A stretch of 64,000 bases of DNA. Source: Actinophytocola sp. (lineage in GTDB: Bacteria; Actinomycetota; Actinomycetes; Mycobacteriales; Pseudonocardiaceae). A program made the position numbers and the translations under genes. Below the pieces are notes generated by a model that made no database searches, had not been told where the DNA came from, and saw nothing but the letters and a program-made list of their open reading frames with translations. Numbering within the stretch: position 1 is the stretch's first letter; each line of letters begins with the position of its first letter. Positions 11,358 through 20,184 of the stretch are shown piece after piece. The stretch is from contig NZ_WHTD01000020.1 of the NCBI RefSeq assembly GCF_009379765.1, positions 1-64,000 of the forward strand, written 5' to 3'.

Positions 11358-12094
11358 GAAGGCGTCCCTTCGGTCGTGGTGGGAGCGGTCTGTATCGGGT
11401 CTGTCGGGACAGTCCCGACGGTCGCGCCCGGCTCGGTGGGTTCGATGCCACCGAGCGGTACGTGGGTGGTGCACACGGCGTCACCGCGTGCGATGGTGGC
11501 GAGGCGCTGGACGTGGGTGCCGAGCAGGTCGGCGAACGCCGCCGTCTCGACCTCGCACAGCTGGGGGAACTCCGCGGCGACGTGAGCGACCGGGCAGTGG
11601 TGCTGGCAGAGCTGCTCCCCTGTCCCGACGCGCCGCGTCGACGCAGCGTAACCCTCTCGCGTGAGGGCCACCGCGAGGGCATTGGCCCGGTCGGCGACCT
11701 CGTCATGCGCGGTCACAGCGGCGCGGTGCCGGTCGACCAGGATGGCCGCCCGGCGCTCCGCGAAGGCCCGGATGGCGGTCTCGCCGCCACCCTCCGCGAC
11801 GAACTGGATGGCCGCGATGGCCAGGTCGTCGTAGGCGTGCCCGAAGCGGGCCCGCCCGGTCTCGGTGAGCAGCCACAGCTTGGCCGGCCTGCCGCGACCC
11901 CGCTGGCCGCGCCGGGGGGCGTCACGGAACTCCGCCTCCCTGTTCGCGACCAGCACGTCCAGGTGCCGGCGGACGGCCGCCGGGCTCAGTCCCATGGTGT
12001 CCGCGACAGCGGCCGTGGTGATCGGCCCCTGCTCCAGCAGCAAGCGCGCCACACCATGCCTGGTGCGGCCCTCGGCCTGCTGCTCGTTTTTCAC
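11354..12094 (-). CDS. sufR: SufR, Fe-S-sensing transcriptional repressor of the suf operon
   Basis: A 246-residue DeoR/ArsR-like regulator. The N-terminal winged helix ([22 protein letters not shown], about 27-48) binds DNA. The C-terminal cysteines Cys163, Cys167 and Cys180 in QLCQHHCP and PQLCEVE are the likely Fe-S ligands. It is the first gene of the operon and is coupled to sufB by ATGA. The GTG start at 12094 has no Shine-Dalgarno sequence, and the operator palindrome lies across it, suggesting a leaderless, self-repressed mRNA (inference). The divergent mptB-like neighbour matches the arrangement known from mycobacteria. Confidence 0.93.
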
Positions 12095-12105
12095 AACATC
12101 AGTGT
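12091..12105. promoter_or_regulatory. SufR-type operator overlapping the sufR start codon
   Basis: On the minus strand the sequence reads ACACT, GATGT, TGTGA. This is a perfect inverted repeat with five spacer bases and has the form ACACT-N5-TGTGA reported for SufR of Mycobacterium tuberculosis. The second half contains the GTG start codon of sufR. Bound SufR would therefore cover the transcription or translation start of the whole suf operon. The match is seen directly; binding is inferred. Confidence 0.82.
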
Positions 12106-12276
12106 GTCTTATTTCCCCGGGCGCCGCAAAGAGGGGCTCCGCAGGGTGACCGGCCTCACGGTATTCATGGTTCGCTTCGTTCCTCCGCTACTCGCTGCCC
12201 CGCCGTCCAATGGCTCGCTCCGTCCAGACAGCGAACGCTCCGTCACTCCCGCTCACGGGCTCGATACGCTTCACCC

Positions 12277-13893
12277 GTGGTGGCGGGAGACACGGTGCGC
12301 GAGGAGCTGGACGGGGACACGTCCGACACCGGCTCGACCGGCGCTCTGGACGACCGCGAGTGCAGGCAGCTCGACGTCGTGCGGCGGTTCGGCACGGTCG
12401 GCTCGCTGCTGCTGGCCGTCGGGTCGCTGGGCGCGGGTGCCGCGCCGGTGTTCAACCCGGTGTGGAGCCTGCCGTTCTTCAGCCTGTTCAGCCGGATGAC
12501 CACGGTGTCGATCGCACTCGCGTTCACCGGCGTGTTCATGATCGTGCTGGCCTGGCTGGGTCTGGGCCGGCTGTCGATGCCCGGCCGCGAGCGGATGGTG
12601 TCGGTGCCGCAGATGGCCCGCACGCTGCTCATGTGGACCGCGCCGCTCGTGTTCACCGTCCCGATGTTCTCCAAGGACGTCTACAGCTACCTGGCGCAGA
12701 GCGAGATCGCCGCACGAGGTCTCGACCCCTACACGGTCGGGCCGGCCGAGGCGCTGGGCAACGGCGACCCGCTGACGTCGAGCGTGCCGACGATGTGGCG
12801 GGACACGCCGTCGCCGTACGGGCCGCTGTTCATCACCATCGGCAAGGGCATCACCTGGATCACCGGCGACCACGTGGTGATGGGGGTGGCGTTCCACCGG
12901 CTGCTCGCGATCATCGGGTTCGCGATGATCGTGTGGGCGCTGCCACGGCTCGCCCGGCGGTTCGGCATCAACCCGGTCAGCGCGCTGTGGCTCGGCGCGG
13001 CCAACCCGCTGGTGCTGTTCCACCTGATCGTGGGCGTGCACAACGAGTCGCTGGCCATAGGGCTGATGCTGGTCGGCATCGAGCTCGCGCTGCGCCGGAT
13101 GCCCAGAGTCACCCCGAACGGGCCGTTCCCGCCGTGGCAGCAGGGTGAGCTCCTCTGGTACGCGATCGGCGCGACCGTCATCACGCTGGCGGCGGCGGTG
13201 AAGATCCCGGCGGCGCTCGCACTCGGCTTCCTCGGCGTGATGATCGCGCGGCGGCGCGGCGGCCGGTGGACTCACCTGTTCGGCACCGGGGCGGTGTTGA
13301 TGGTGCTGTTCCTGACCGTGCTCACGATCGCCTCGCTGGGCAGCGGGCTGGGCTACGGCTGGGCGACGACGCTGAACACGGCCAACTCCATCAAGAGCTG
13401 GATGGCCCCGATGACCGCGCTCGGGTTCGGCGCCGGGGGCCTCGGCATCGCCCTCGGCCTCGGCAACCACATCGACGCGGCGATCACGGTCAGCCGGATG
13501 GTCGGCACCGTGCTCGGCCCGCTGCTGGCCGCCAAGCTGCTGCTGGACAGCTTCCGGTGGCGGCTGCGGCCGATGATCGAGCTCGGCGCGGCGCTCGGCG
13601 CGGTGCTGGTGTTCGGCGCGACGGTGCAGCCCTGGTACCTGTTGTGGGCGGCACTCCCGCTCGCGGTGGCCGCCGGCAACATCCGGTTCCGCACGATGGC
13701 TACGGCGATCAGCGCGGCCTTCGCGGTGGCGCTGCCGCCGACGGGGACGACATTCGAGGGCCGCACCTTCCAGCTGGCGTACACCTACCTCGCCGCGGCG
13801 ATCGTGGTCATCCTGGCGTTGTTCCTGGTCCGCAAGTACATCCCGAGCCGGCCGTGGAGCGGCTCGGGCAAAATTGTCGGTGCCCCCGCATAG
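12277..13893 (+). CDS. mptB: MptB-like polyprenol-dependent alpha-(1->6)-mannosyltransferase
   Basis: A polytopic glycosyltransferase (538 residues, roughly a dozen membrane helices) of the GT-C type that elongates lipoglycan or mannan chains from polyprenyl-phosphomannose. The GT-C acidic motif region lies in the first loop (FSKDVYSYLAQSEIAARGLDPY), and the GPLF, HRLL and VGVHNESLAIGLMLVG motifs match the MptA/MptB family. The GTG at 12277 is used. It is divergent from sufR across about 170 bp. MptA is the alternative name for the same family; the order next to sufR favours MptB. Confidence 0.85.
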   Translation: MVAGDTVREELDGDTSDTGSTGALDDRECRQLDVVRRFGTVGSLLLAVGSLGAGAAPVFNPVWSLPFFSLFSRMTTVSIALAFTGVFMIVLAWLGLGRLSMPGRERMVSVPQMARTLLMWTAPLVFTVPMFSKDVYSYLAQSEIAARGLDPYTVGPAEALGNGDPLTSSVPTMWRDTPSPYGPLFITIGKGITWITGDHVVMGVAFHRLLAIIGFAMIVWALPRLARRFGINPVSALWLGAANPLVLFHLIVGVHNESLAIGLMLVGIELALRRMPRVTPNGPFPPWQQGELLWYAIGATVITLAAAVKIPAALALGFLGVMIARRRGGRWTHLFGTGAVLMVLFLTVLTIASLGSGLGYGWATTLNTANSIKSWMAPMTALGFGAGGLGIALGLGNHIDAAITVSRMVGTVLGPLLAAKLLLDSFRWRLRPMIELGAALGAVLVFGATVQPWYLLWAALPLAVAAGNIRFRTMATAISAAFAVALPPTGTTFEGRTFQLAYTYLAAAIVVILALFLVRKYIPSRPWSGSGKIVGAPA

Positions 13894-13903
13894 CCTCCTG
13901 GCC

Positions 13904-14545
13904 ATGGTGAGCAAGCCGACTTTCACCGAGCCGACCCAGTCCGAGCCGACCCTGTCCGAGTCGGACATTCGATACGTCCTCGCCGAGTACCGCACGCTCG
14001 GCCAGCTCTGCGAGGGCCGGGCGCAGAGCGTCGCCGAGGTCCAGGCGTTGATCTCCGGCGGTCGGTTACCGCAGGCCACATACGTGCTGCCCAGCGGCGA
14101 GGCGCGGTTCCCGCCGGACTACTTCGCGCTGGTCGACGAGGCCGGCGGGGTGGACGCGCTGCCCGCACGGTTCCGCGCGCGGTACCTGGCGGCCTCGGCC
14201 ACCTCCCCGTCGGCCGACGCCGACGCCGACGAGGACTGGGCGGGTTATCTCACCGGCCAGTTCGGCGTGTGCCTGCGTTCGGTCACGCCGGAGTCGATGG
14301 CCGAGAAGAACCGGCTGATCCGCCGGATCGAGGCGCTGGTCGAGACGCCGGCCGGCGGCGATGTCGCGTGGCGGGAGCAGTTGCGCGCCACGGTGGACGC
14401 CCTCGACGAGATCGAGCGGCCGTTCACCGATTTCGACCGGCAACGCTGGGCCGACACCAGCCGTGGTCGGCACATCGACCGGATGCGCGAGCGGTACCCC
14501 GCAGCCTTCGGAAAGGCCTTCGAGGGGCGTGAGTCGATGGTCTAG
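13904..14545 (+). CDS. Hypothetical protein (DUF6058-like)
   Basis: A 213-residue soluble protein with no membrane segments. The pattern of a central WAGYLTGQFGVCLRSVTPE block followed by charged helices (RRIEALVETP, then LRATVDALDEIERPF) recalls DUF6058 proteins, an assignment from memory only. ATG at 13904 is preferred because the upstream part overlaps the previous reading frame end. The gene contains a TTA leucine codon (14066-14068), rare in this GC context. Function unknown. Confidence 0.72.
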   Translation: MVSKPTFTEPTQSEPTLSESDIRYVLAEYRTLGQLCEGRAQSVAEVQALISGGRLPQATYVLPSGEARFPPDYFALVDEAGGVDALPARFRARYLAASATSPSADADADEDWAGYLTGQFGVCLRSVTPESMAEKNRLIRRIEALVETPAGGDVAWREQLRATVDALDEIERPFTDFDRQRWADTSRGRHIDRMRERYPAAFGKAFEGRESMV

Positions 14546-14568
14546 CGCCACGTCATAGCCTTAGCGTC

Positions 14569-15504
14569 GTGAGCCCCAGCACCCCTGTTCCCGCCGTCGA
14601 CGTGTCGGGACTGGCCAAGCGCTTCGGGGCCACCACCGCGGTCGACGGCCTGAGCCTGCGCGTCGACCGGGGGCAGGTGCTCGCACTGCTCGGACCCAAC
14701 GGCGCCGGCAAGACCACCACCATCGAGATCTGCGAGGGTTTCCTGCGCCGCGACGCGGGTTCCGTGCGGGTGCTCGGCCTCGACCCGGCCACGCAGAGCG
14801 AGCGGCTGCGGCCGCGCATCGGCGTGATGCCACAGGGCGGTGGCGCCTACCCGGGGGTGCGGGCCGAGGAGATGCTCACGCTGGTCGCCGCGTGCGCGGC
14901 CGACCCGATCGACCCGGCCTGGCTCATCGACGTGCTCGGGCTGGCGACCGCGCGGCGGACCCCGTACAAGCGGCTGTCCGGCGGGCAGCAGCAGCGGCTG
15001 TCGCTGGCGTGCGCGCTGGTGGGGCGGCCGGAGCTGGTGTTCCTGGACGAGCCGACCTCCGGGCTGGACCCGCAGGCCCGGCGGCTGGTGTGGGAGCTGG
15101 TGACGGCGCTGCGTACGGACGGGGTGAGCGTCCTGCTCACCACGCACGCCATGGAGGAAGCCGAGGAGCTCGCCGACCAGGTGGTGATCATCGACCGCGG
15201 CCGCGTGGTGGCCGAGGGCAGCCCGCGGCAGCTCACCGCCGAGCAACCCGAATCGGCACAGCTGCGCTTCCGGGCCCGCGCGGGCATGGACACGAGCCAG
15301 CTGTGCGCGGCGCTACCGGACGGCTGCCGCATCGACGAGCCGACGCCGGGCTCGTACCTGCTGTCCGGCCGCGTCGACCCGCAGATCGTGTCGGCGGTGA
15401 CGACGTGGTGCGCGCAGCAGGGCGTCCTGGCCGAGGAGCTGCACGTCGGAAGGCGCAGCCTGGAGGACGTGTTCCTGGAGCTGACCGGGCGGGAGCTGCG
15501 CTAG
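14569..15504 (+). CDS. ABC transporter ATP-binding protein (drug/daunorubicin-resistance type)
   Basis: A 311-residue ABC-2 type ATPase. It shows Walker A GPNGAGKTT (about 44-52), the signature LSGGQQQRLSLA, Walker B LVFLDEPTSGLD and a C-terminal regulatory extension ending RRSLEDVFLELTGRELR, typical of DrrA-like exporters. The GTG start at 14569 follows the previous gene by 23 bp. The stop overlaps the permease GTG (TAGTG). The substrate cannot be deduced. Confidence 0.94.
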   Translation: MSPSTPVPAVDVSGLAKRFGATTAVDGLSLRVDRGQVLALLGPNGAGKTTTIEICEGFLRRDAGSVRVLGLDPATQSERLRPRIGVMPQGGGAYPGVRAEEMLTLVAACAADPIDPAWLIDVLGLATARRTPYKRLSGGQQQRLSLACALVGRPELVFLDEPTSGLDPQARRLVWELVTALRTDGVSVLLTTHAMEEAEELADQVVIIDRGRVVAEGSPRQLTAEQPESAQLRFRARAGMDTSQLCAALPDGCRIDEPTPGSYLLSGRVDPQIVSAVTTWCAQQGVLAEELHVGRRSLEDVFLELTGRELR

Positions 15505-16283
15505 TGACCACCACCTTCCCGGCCGGCACCTTCACCCCCGCTCCCGGCCGGGGTCGGGTCGGCCGCATGCTGGTCACCCACGTGCGGACCGAGGCGGTCC
15601 TGACGCTGCGCAACAGCGAGCAGGTCCTGCTCACCCTGCTGATCCCGCTCGCGCTGCTCATCGGGCTCACCGTCCTCGACATCTTCTCCGTGCCCGAGCC
15701 GCGGATCGACTCGGTGGCGCCGCGGATCTTCGCGCTCGCCGTGATGTCCTCCGCGTTCACCGGACAAGCCATCGCGCTCGGGTTCGACCGGCGGTACGGC
15801 GTGCTCAAGCGGCTCGCGGCCACCGCGCTGCCGCGCTGGCTGCTCGTGTGCGGGCGGGCCGTCGCGGGGCTCGTCGTCGTGGCCGTGCAGCTCGTCGTGC
15901 TCGCGGTGGTGGCGGCGCTGCTCGGCTGGTCACCGTCCGCCGCCGGCGTGGCGTGGGCCGTGCTGCTGGTGATCTTGGGCACACTGTCGTTCGGAGCGCT
16001 CGGGGTCCTGCTCGGCGGCGCGTTGAAGGCCGAGATCGTGCTCGGGCTGGCCAACATCGTCTGGTTCGTCCTGCTGCTCGCCGGCGGTCTCGCGGTGCCG
16101 GCCGACTCGATGCCCGACGGGTTCGCGACGGTGGTCAACCTCCTGCCCTCCGGCGCGCTGGCCGAGGGCATGCGGGCCGCGCTCGTCGACGGGTCGGTGC
16201 CCGGCTGGTCCGTCTTCGCCGTGCTCGCCGGCTGGGGCGCCGCCGCAGGCCTGCTCGCCGTGCGGACCACCAAGCTGTCCTAG
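15504..16283 (+). CDS. ABC-2 type transporter permease
   Basis: A 259-residue membrane protein with about six hydrophobic segments, the partner of the ATPase encoded just upstream. It has the ABC-2 permease features NSEQVLLTLLIPLALLIGL at the start and LPSGALAEGMRAAL near the end. The GTG at 15504 shares one base with the ATPase stop, so translation is coupled. Together they form a half-type exporter of unknown substrate. Confidence 0.93.
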   Translation: MTTTFPAGTFTPAPGRGRVGRMLVTHVRTEAVLTLRNSEQVLLTLLIPLALLIGLTVLDIFSVPEPRIDSVAPRIFALAVMSSAFTGQAIALGFDRRYGVLKRLAATALPRWLLVCGRAVAGLVVVAVQLVVLAVVAALLGWSPSAAGVAWAVLLVILGTLSFGALGVLLGGALKAEIVLGLANIVWFVLLLAGGLAVPADSMPDGFATVVNLLPSGALAEGMRAALVDGSVPGWSVFAVLAGWGAAAGLLAVRTTKLS

Positions 16284-16329
16284 TGTCCCCCGCCCAGGGC
16301 TCTCAGGTGCGGTTGCCTACGATCGGGCG

Positions 16330-17301
16330 GTGCCGTTCTCGTCCTTGCAGGCCCGCATCTCGCGTCTGCCCAGCCCCGGTCGCCGGCTCCAGCTGGGCGT
16401 CGCCGTAGCCGTCGTCACGACCCAGGCGCTCATCGCGATGACCGGGGCCATCGTCCGGGTCACCGGGTCCGGGCTCGGCTGCCCCACCTGGCCGGAGTGC
16501 TTCCCCGGCAGCATGGTGCCCGTCGAGCATCCCGAGTACGACACGCTCAACCAGTGGATCGAGTACGGCAACCGGTTGTTCACCGGCGTGGTCGGGATCA
16601 TCGCCGGCGCGGCCATGATCCTCGCGATCCTGCACAAGCCGCGCGACCGGCGCTACCTCCGCCTCGGCATCGCGATGCCGGTCGGCGTCGTCGTCCAGGC
16701 CGTCCTCGGCGGCATCACCGTGCGCCTCGACCTGGTCTGGTGGAGCGTGGCGGTGCACCTGCTCGCCTCCACGGTGATGGTGTGGCTCGCCACCCTGTTC
16801 GTCCACTCCGTCCCCCGCGACGGCGTCCCGGCGACGCCGCCCGCCGTCAACAAGACGCTCGCCACGTGGCTGTCGGTGCAGACCGTCCTGCTCGTCGGCA
16901 TCCTCGTCACCGGCACCATGGTCACCGGCGCCGGACCGCACGGCGGCGACCCGGCCACACCGAGGCTCGACATCCCGGTCGAGACGCTGGCCCACGTGCA
17001 CGCCGCGTTCCTCTACACGTTCCTGGGCTCGCTCGTGCTGCTCGGGTTCCATCTCCGCGGCACCACCAACCCGCCGTGGCGGCGTTACCAGATCCTGCTG
17101 GCGGTCGTCCTCGCGCAGGGCACCATCGGGCTCGTCCAGTTCTGGACCGGAGTCCCGGAGATGCTGGTGTCCCTGCACGTGCTCGGCGCGATGTCGGTCA
17201 TCGTCGCCACCGCGTCGCTGTGGTGCGGGGTTCGCGACCGGGACATCGCGACGCGTAAAGGCGACGCGGGGATTGTGGCGAAGGAGCCACAGACCACCTA
17301 A
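16330..17301 (+). CDS. ctaA: Heme A synthase CtaA
   Basis: An integral membrane enzyme of 323 residues that oxidises the heme O methyl group to make heme A for cytochrome aa3 oxidase. Visible are GAIVRVTGSGLGCPTWPEC with the cysteine pair near 51 and 57, heme histidines in VAVHLLAS, AHVHAAF and SLHVLGA, and EYGNRLFTG. The GTG start is at 16330. CtaB, which makes its substrate heme O, lies elsewhere in the window (23873-24808). Confidence 0.95.
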   Translation: MPFSSLQARISRLPSPGRRLQLGVAVAVVTTQALIAMTGAIVRVTGSGLGCPTWPECFPGSMVPVEHPEYDTLNQWIEYGNRLFTGVVGIIAGAAMILAILHKPRDRRYLRLGIAMPVGVVVQAVLGGITVRLDLVWWSVAVHLLASTVMVWLATLFVHSVPRDGVPATPPAVNKTLATWLSVQTVLLVGILVTGTMVTGAGPHGGDPATPRLDIPVETLAHVHAAFLYTFLGSLVLLGFHLRGTTNPPWRRYQILLAVVLAQGTIGLVQFWTGVPEMLVSLHVLGAMSVIVATASLWCGVRDRDIATRKGDAGIVAKEPQTT

Positions 17302-17313
17302 CGTGGACGGGGA

Positions 17314-17337
17314 ACCTACGGCTACGTAACCGTAGGT
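17314..17337. promoter_or_regulatory. 24-bp operator-like palindrome upstream of the desaturase gene
   Basis: Eight-base arms ACCTACGG and CCGTAGGT are exact reverse complements around CTACGTAA, which itself holds TACGTA. Only one symmetric position mismatches. The site ends three bases before a TTGACA hexamer. Its symmetry and spacing fit a dimeric regulator, for example of the TetR family that often controls desaturase genes. The identity of the regulator is not visible. Confidence 0.7.
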
Positions 17338-17340
17338 ACG

Positions 17341-17369
17341 TTGACAGGCCGCGTCCCGGCCGAGATACG
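17341..17369 (+). promoter_or_regulatory. Candidate promoter of the desaturase gene
   Basis: TTGACA at 17341-17346 is followed 17 bases later by GATACG at 17364-17369, which fits a sigma-70-like layout with a perfect -35 and a weak -10. It sits directly downstream of the 24-bp palindrome. The start point is not known. Confidence 0.45.
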
Positions 17370-17476
17370 AGGTCTCCGAACCCATCACATCCACGCTCTC
17401 GCCGACGCGCGAAGAACCCCGCCCCGAACCAAAACCCCTGATCGGTCGCCGGCGCTCGCTGCCGGAGACGTACGTC

Positions 17477-18340
17477 GTGAAGCTCTTCATCCTCATCCCC
17501 TTCCTCGCCCTCGTCGCGGCCGTGCCGCTGGCCTGGGGGTGGGGCCTCGGCTGGGCCGACATCGGCCTCGCCACGGGCTTCTACCTCGTCTCCTCGCTCG
17601 GCGTGACCGTCGGCTACCACCGCTACTTCACGCACGGCTCCTTCAAGGCCAAGCGCCCGCTGCGGATCGCGCTGGCCCTCGCCGGCGGCCTGGCCTCCCA
17701 GGGCTCGGTCATCGCCTGGGTCGCCGACCACCGCCGCCACCACGCCTTCTCCGACCGTGAGGGCGACCCGCACTCCCCCTGGCTCTTCGGCACCTCCCCC
17801 GCCGCCATCGCCAAGGGTTTCTGGCACGCGCACATGGGTTGGCTCTTCGAGCGCGACCAGACCAACGCCGACCGTTTCGCCCCCGACCTCATCGCCGACC
17901 CCGACATCCGGCTCGCGGACAAGCTGTTCATCCCGCTGACCGTGGTCACGATCGCGCTCCCGGGCGTGCTCGGCGCGGTCATCACGTGGTCCTGGTGGGG
18001 CGGGCTCACCGCGCTCTTCTGGGCCGGGCTGGTCCGCATCGCGTTCCTGCACCACGTCACGTGGTCGGTCAACTCGATCTGCCACATGGTCGGCTCGCGG
18101 CCGTTCGAGAGCCGGGACAAGGCCGCCAACTTCTGGCCGCTCGCGATCCTGTCCATGGGTGAGTCCTGGCACAACTCCCACCACGCGGACCCGACGGGCG
18201 CCCGGCACGGCGTGCTGCGGGGCCAGCTCGACATCTCCGCGCGGGTCATCTGGATCTTCGAGAAGCTCGGCTGGGCCACCAACGTCCGGTGGCCGAATCC
18301 GGAACGGCTCGCCGCGAAGAGAGTCGCCGCCGCGGGATAG
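17477..18340 (+). CDS. Acyl-CoA (delta-9 type) fatty acid desaturase
   Basis: A membrane di-iron desaturase of at least 287 residues that introduces a double bond into long-chain acyl groups. The three histidine boxes are present: GYHRYFTHGSF, DHRRHHAFSD and ESWHNSHHADPTGARHG. GTG at 17477 is given as a safe start. The frame stays open upstream to a TGA at 17342, and residues such as RRRSLPETYVVKLF resemble the normal N-terminus of the family. However, no ATG, GTG or TTG exists there, and an ATC at 17384 stands where a start would be expected. The true start is therefore uncertain. Confidence 0.93.
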   Translation: MKLFILIPFLALVAAVPLAWGWGLGWADIGLATGFYLVSSLGVTVGYHRYFTHGSFKAKRPLRIALALAGGLASQGSVIAWVADHRRHHAFSDREGDPHSPWLFGTSPAAIAKGFWHAHMGWLFERDQTNADRFAPDLIADPDIRLADKLFIPLTVVTIALPGVLGAVITWSWWGGLTALFWAGLVRIAFLHHVTWSVNSICHMVGSRPFESRDKAANFWPLAILSMGESWHNSHHADPTGARHGVLRGQLDISARVIWIFEKLGWATNVRWPNPERLAAKRVAAAG

Positions 18341-18388
18341 GGTCCGGGAAGGGCTCTGGATCAACGCGGAGACGACCTGGAGGACGAC

Positions 18389-19360
18389 GTGGCTGACGCG
18401 GTAGTGGTTCGTGCCACCGGCGGACCGGAGGTGCTCGAGCCGGCCCAGGTCGAGCCACCGGTCCCCGGCACGGGTGAGGTGCTGGTGGACGTCGCCGCGG
18501 CAGGCGTCAACTACATCGACACCTACCACCGCCGCGGGATCTACCCGAAGGACCTGCCGTTCACGCCCGGCGTCGAAGGCGCCGGGGTGGTCTGCGCGGT
18601 CGGCCCGGACGTCACCGACATCGCCGTCGGTGACCACGTCGCCTGGGCCGACGCGGCAGGTTCCTACGCGCGGCGGGCCGTCGTGCCGGCGACCAAGGCG
18701 TTCACCGTCCCCGACGGCATCGACGACGAGACCGCCGCGGCGGCGATGCTGCAAGGCGTCACCGCGCACTACCTGGTCACGTCCACCTACCCGGTGAAGC
18801 CAGGCGACACCGTGCTCGTCCACGCCGCCGCGGGCGGGGTCGGCCTGCTGCTCGTGCAGGCCGCGAAGTCCCGCGGCGGCCGGGTGATCGGCACGGTGTC
18901 CACCGCGGCGAAGGAAGAGCTCGCCCGCGAGGCCGGCGCGGACGAGGTCATCCGCTACACCGAGACCGACTTCGCCGAGGAGGTCGCGCGCCTCACCGGC
19001 GGCGCGGGCGTCGCCGCGGTGTACGACGGGGTCGGCAAGGACACCTTCGACCGCAGCCTCGCCAGCCTCGCGCGGCGCGGCACGCTCGCCCTGTTCGGCG
19101 CGTCCAGCGGCGCGGTGCCGCCGGTCGACCCGCAGCGGCTCAACGCGGCCGGCTCGGTGTTCCTCACCCGGCCCACGCTCGCCCACCACATCGCGACGGC
19201 GGAGGAGTTCCGCTGGCGCTGCGACGAGCTGTTCGCCGCGATATCGGCCGGGCGGATCAACGTCCGCGTCGGCCACCGCTACCCGCTCGCCGACGCCCGC
19301 AAGGCCCACGAAGACCTCGAAGGCCGGCGGACCACCGGGAAGCTGCTGCTCATCCCGTGA
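18389..19360 (+). CDS. NADPH:quinone oxidoreductase (zinc-independent MDR family)
   Basis: A cytosolic medium-chain reductase of 323 residues resembling QorA. It has the GroES-like N-terminus with GVNYIDTYHRRGIYP and the Rossmann nucleotide-binding motif AAAGGVGLLLVQAAK, followed by the family ending GRRTTGKLLLIP. No catalytic zinc ligands are seen, as usual for quinone oxidoreductases. The GTG start follows GGAGG. It faces the convergent FKBP gene. Confidence 0.93.
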   Translation: MADAVVVRATGGPEVLEPAQVEPPVPGTGEVLVDVAAAGVNYIDTYHRRGIYPKDLPFTPGVEGAGVVCAVGPDVTDIAVGDHVAWADAAGSYARRAVVPATKAFTVPDGIDDETAAAAMLQGVTAHYLVTSTYPVKPGDTVLVHAAAGGVGLLLVQAAKSRGGRVIGTVSTAAKEELAREAGADEVIRYTETDFAEEVARLTGGAGVAAVYDGVGKDTFDRSLASLARRGTLALFGASSGAVPPVDPQRLNAAGSVFLTRPTLAHHIATAEEFRWRCDELFAAISAGRINVRVGHRYPLADARKAHEDLEGRRTTGKLLLIP

Positions 19361-19394
19361 TCCACCGGCCCGAGGAAAGGTCGGCGCGGCCGGC

Positions 19395-20009
19395 TCAGGC
19401 CGGGGTCACCTGCACGGCGTCGACGACGAACACCAGGGTCTCGTTCTCCAGCTCGTTGCCGGACCCCGCGTACGCGAGCTCCGGCGGCGCCACGATCAGC
19501 CGCCGACCGCCCTGGCGCATGCCCACCAGGCCCTGGTTCCAGGCCTCGATCAGCCCGGAACCGACGGTGTCGATCGGCAGCGGCCCCTGACCCGACGGCG
19601 GGTAGGAGGTCTCGATCTCCTCGCCGCTCGACCACGCGGTCAGCGCGTAGTTGGCCTGCATCGCCGCGCCCTCCACGGCCTCCGGCCCGGTGCCCGGCGC
19701 CAGGTCCGCGACGATCAGCTTGGTGGGCGCCGAGCAGTTGTCCGGCAACGTGATCTCCGGGTGCTGGTCCGCGGCACCGGTCACCGTGATGTCCTCGGCC
19801 GTGCACTCGACCGCGGTGTTCACCCCCGAGTTCGCGGGCGGCTCGCTCGACTCCTCCGGCGGCGCCTCCTCCGGCGCGCTCGGCGGCGGGAAGCTGACGG
19901 TGTCACCGGGCGGCTCGCTCGAGCGCTGCTCGCCGCTGACGCACCCACCGAGGGTCAACGCACCCATCACGGTTGCCACCACGACAAGGACCTTGCTCAC
20001 GTTGCGCAT
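19395..20009 (-). CDS. FKBP-type peptidyl-prolyl isomerase lipoprotein
   Basis: A 204-residue predicted lipoprotein. The signal peptide ends in a lipobox LGGC with Cys23, followed by a Pro/Ser/Glu-rich linker and an FKBP domain (YALTAWSSGEEIETSY, GLVGMRQGGRRLIVAPPELAYAG, ETLVFVVDAVQV). It probably assists folding of exported proteins at the outer face of the membrane. The FKBP core is complete, though the N-terminal strand is shorter than in classic FKBPs. Confidence 0.92.
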   Translation of the reverse strand: MRNVSKVLVVVATVMGALTLGGCVSGEQRSSEPPGDTVSFPPPSAPEEAPPEESSEPPANSGVNTAVECTAEDITVTGAADQHPEITLPDNCSAPTKLIVADLAPGTGPEAVEGAAMQANYALTAWSSGEEIETSYPPSGQGPLPIDTVGSGLIEAWNQGLVGMRQGGRRLIVAPPELAYAGSGNELENETLVFVVDAVQVTPA

Positions 20010-20170
20010 GGTTCGCCAGCTTAAAGGGCGCGCTTCGGGGCCGAACGGCAGCTATCGGTAATCGTTGCGGTCACTCGTTTCGCCTATATCTCCTACCCGG
20101 CCTCGGCGGTAGAGTTGCTCTCCGCGCTCGATCAAATACGCAGAGCATTCGTCCGATCGGGCGCCCGCCA

Positions 20171-20179
20171 AGGAGGTGA
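20171..20179 (+). promoter_or_regulatory. Strong ribosome binding site that sets a TTG start
   Basis: AGGAGGTGA is nearly perfectly complementary to the 3' end of 16S rRNA. It contains an in-frame GTG at 20176 that could be mistaken for the start. With this site acting as the Shine-Dalgarno sequence, the TTG at 20185 is properly spaced. Confidence 0.75.
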
Positions 20180-20184
20180 AGCTG

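Noticed and set aside
12271-14079. Long minus-strand frame opposite the mannosyltransferase gene
   Set aside because: Low-complexity Arg/His/Gln product, typical of antisense of GC-rich membrane protein genes.
17341-17760. Separate gene upstream of the desaturase in another frame
   Set aside because: The Arg/Pro-rich frame overlaps the histidine boxes of the desaturase and has no protein signature.
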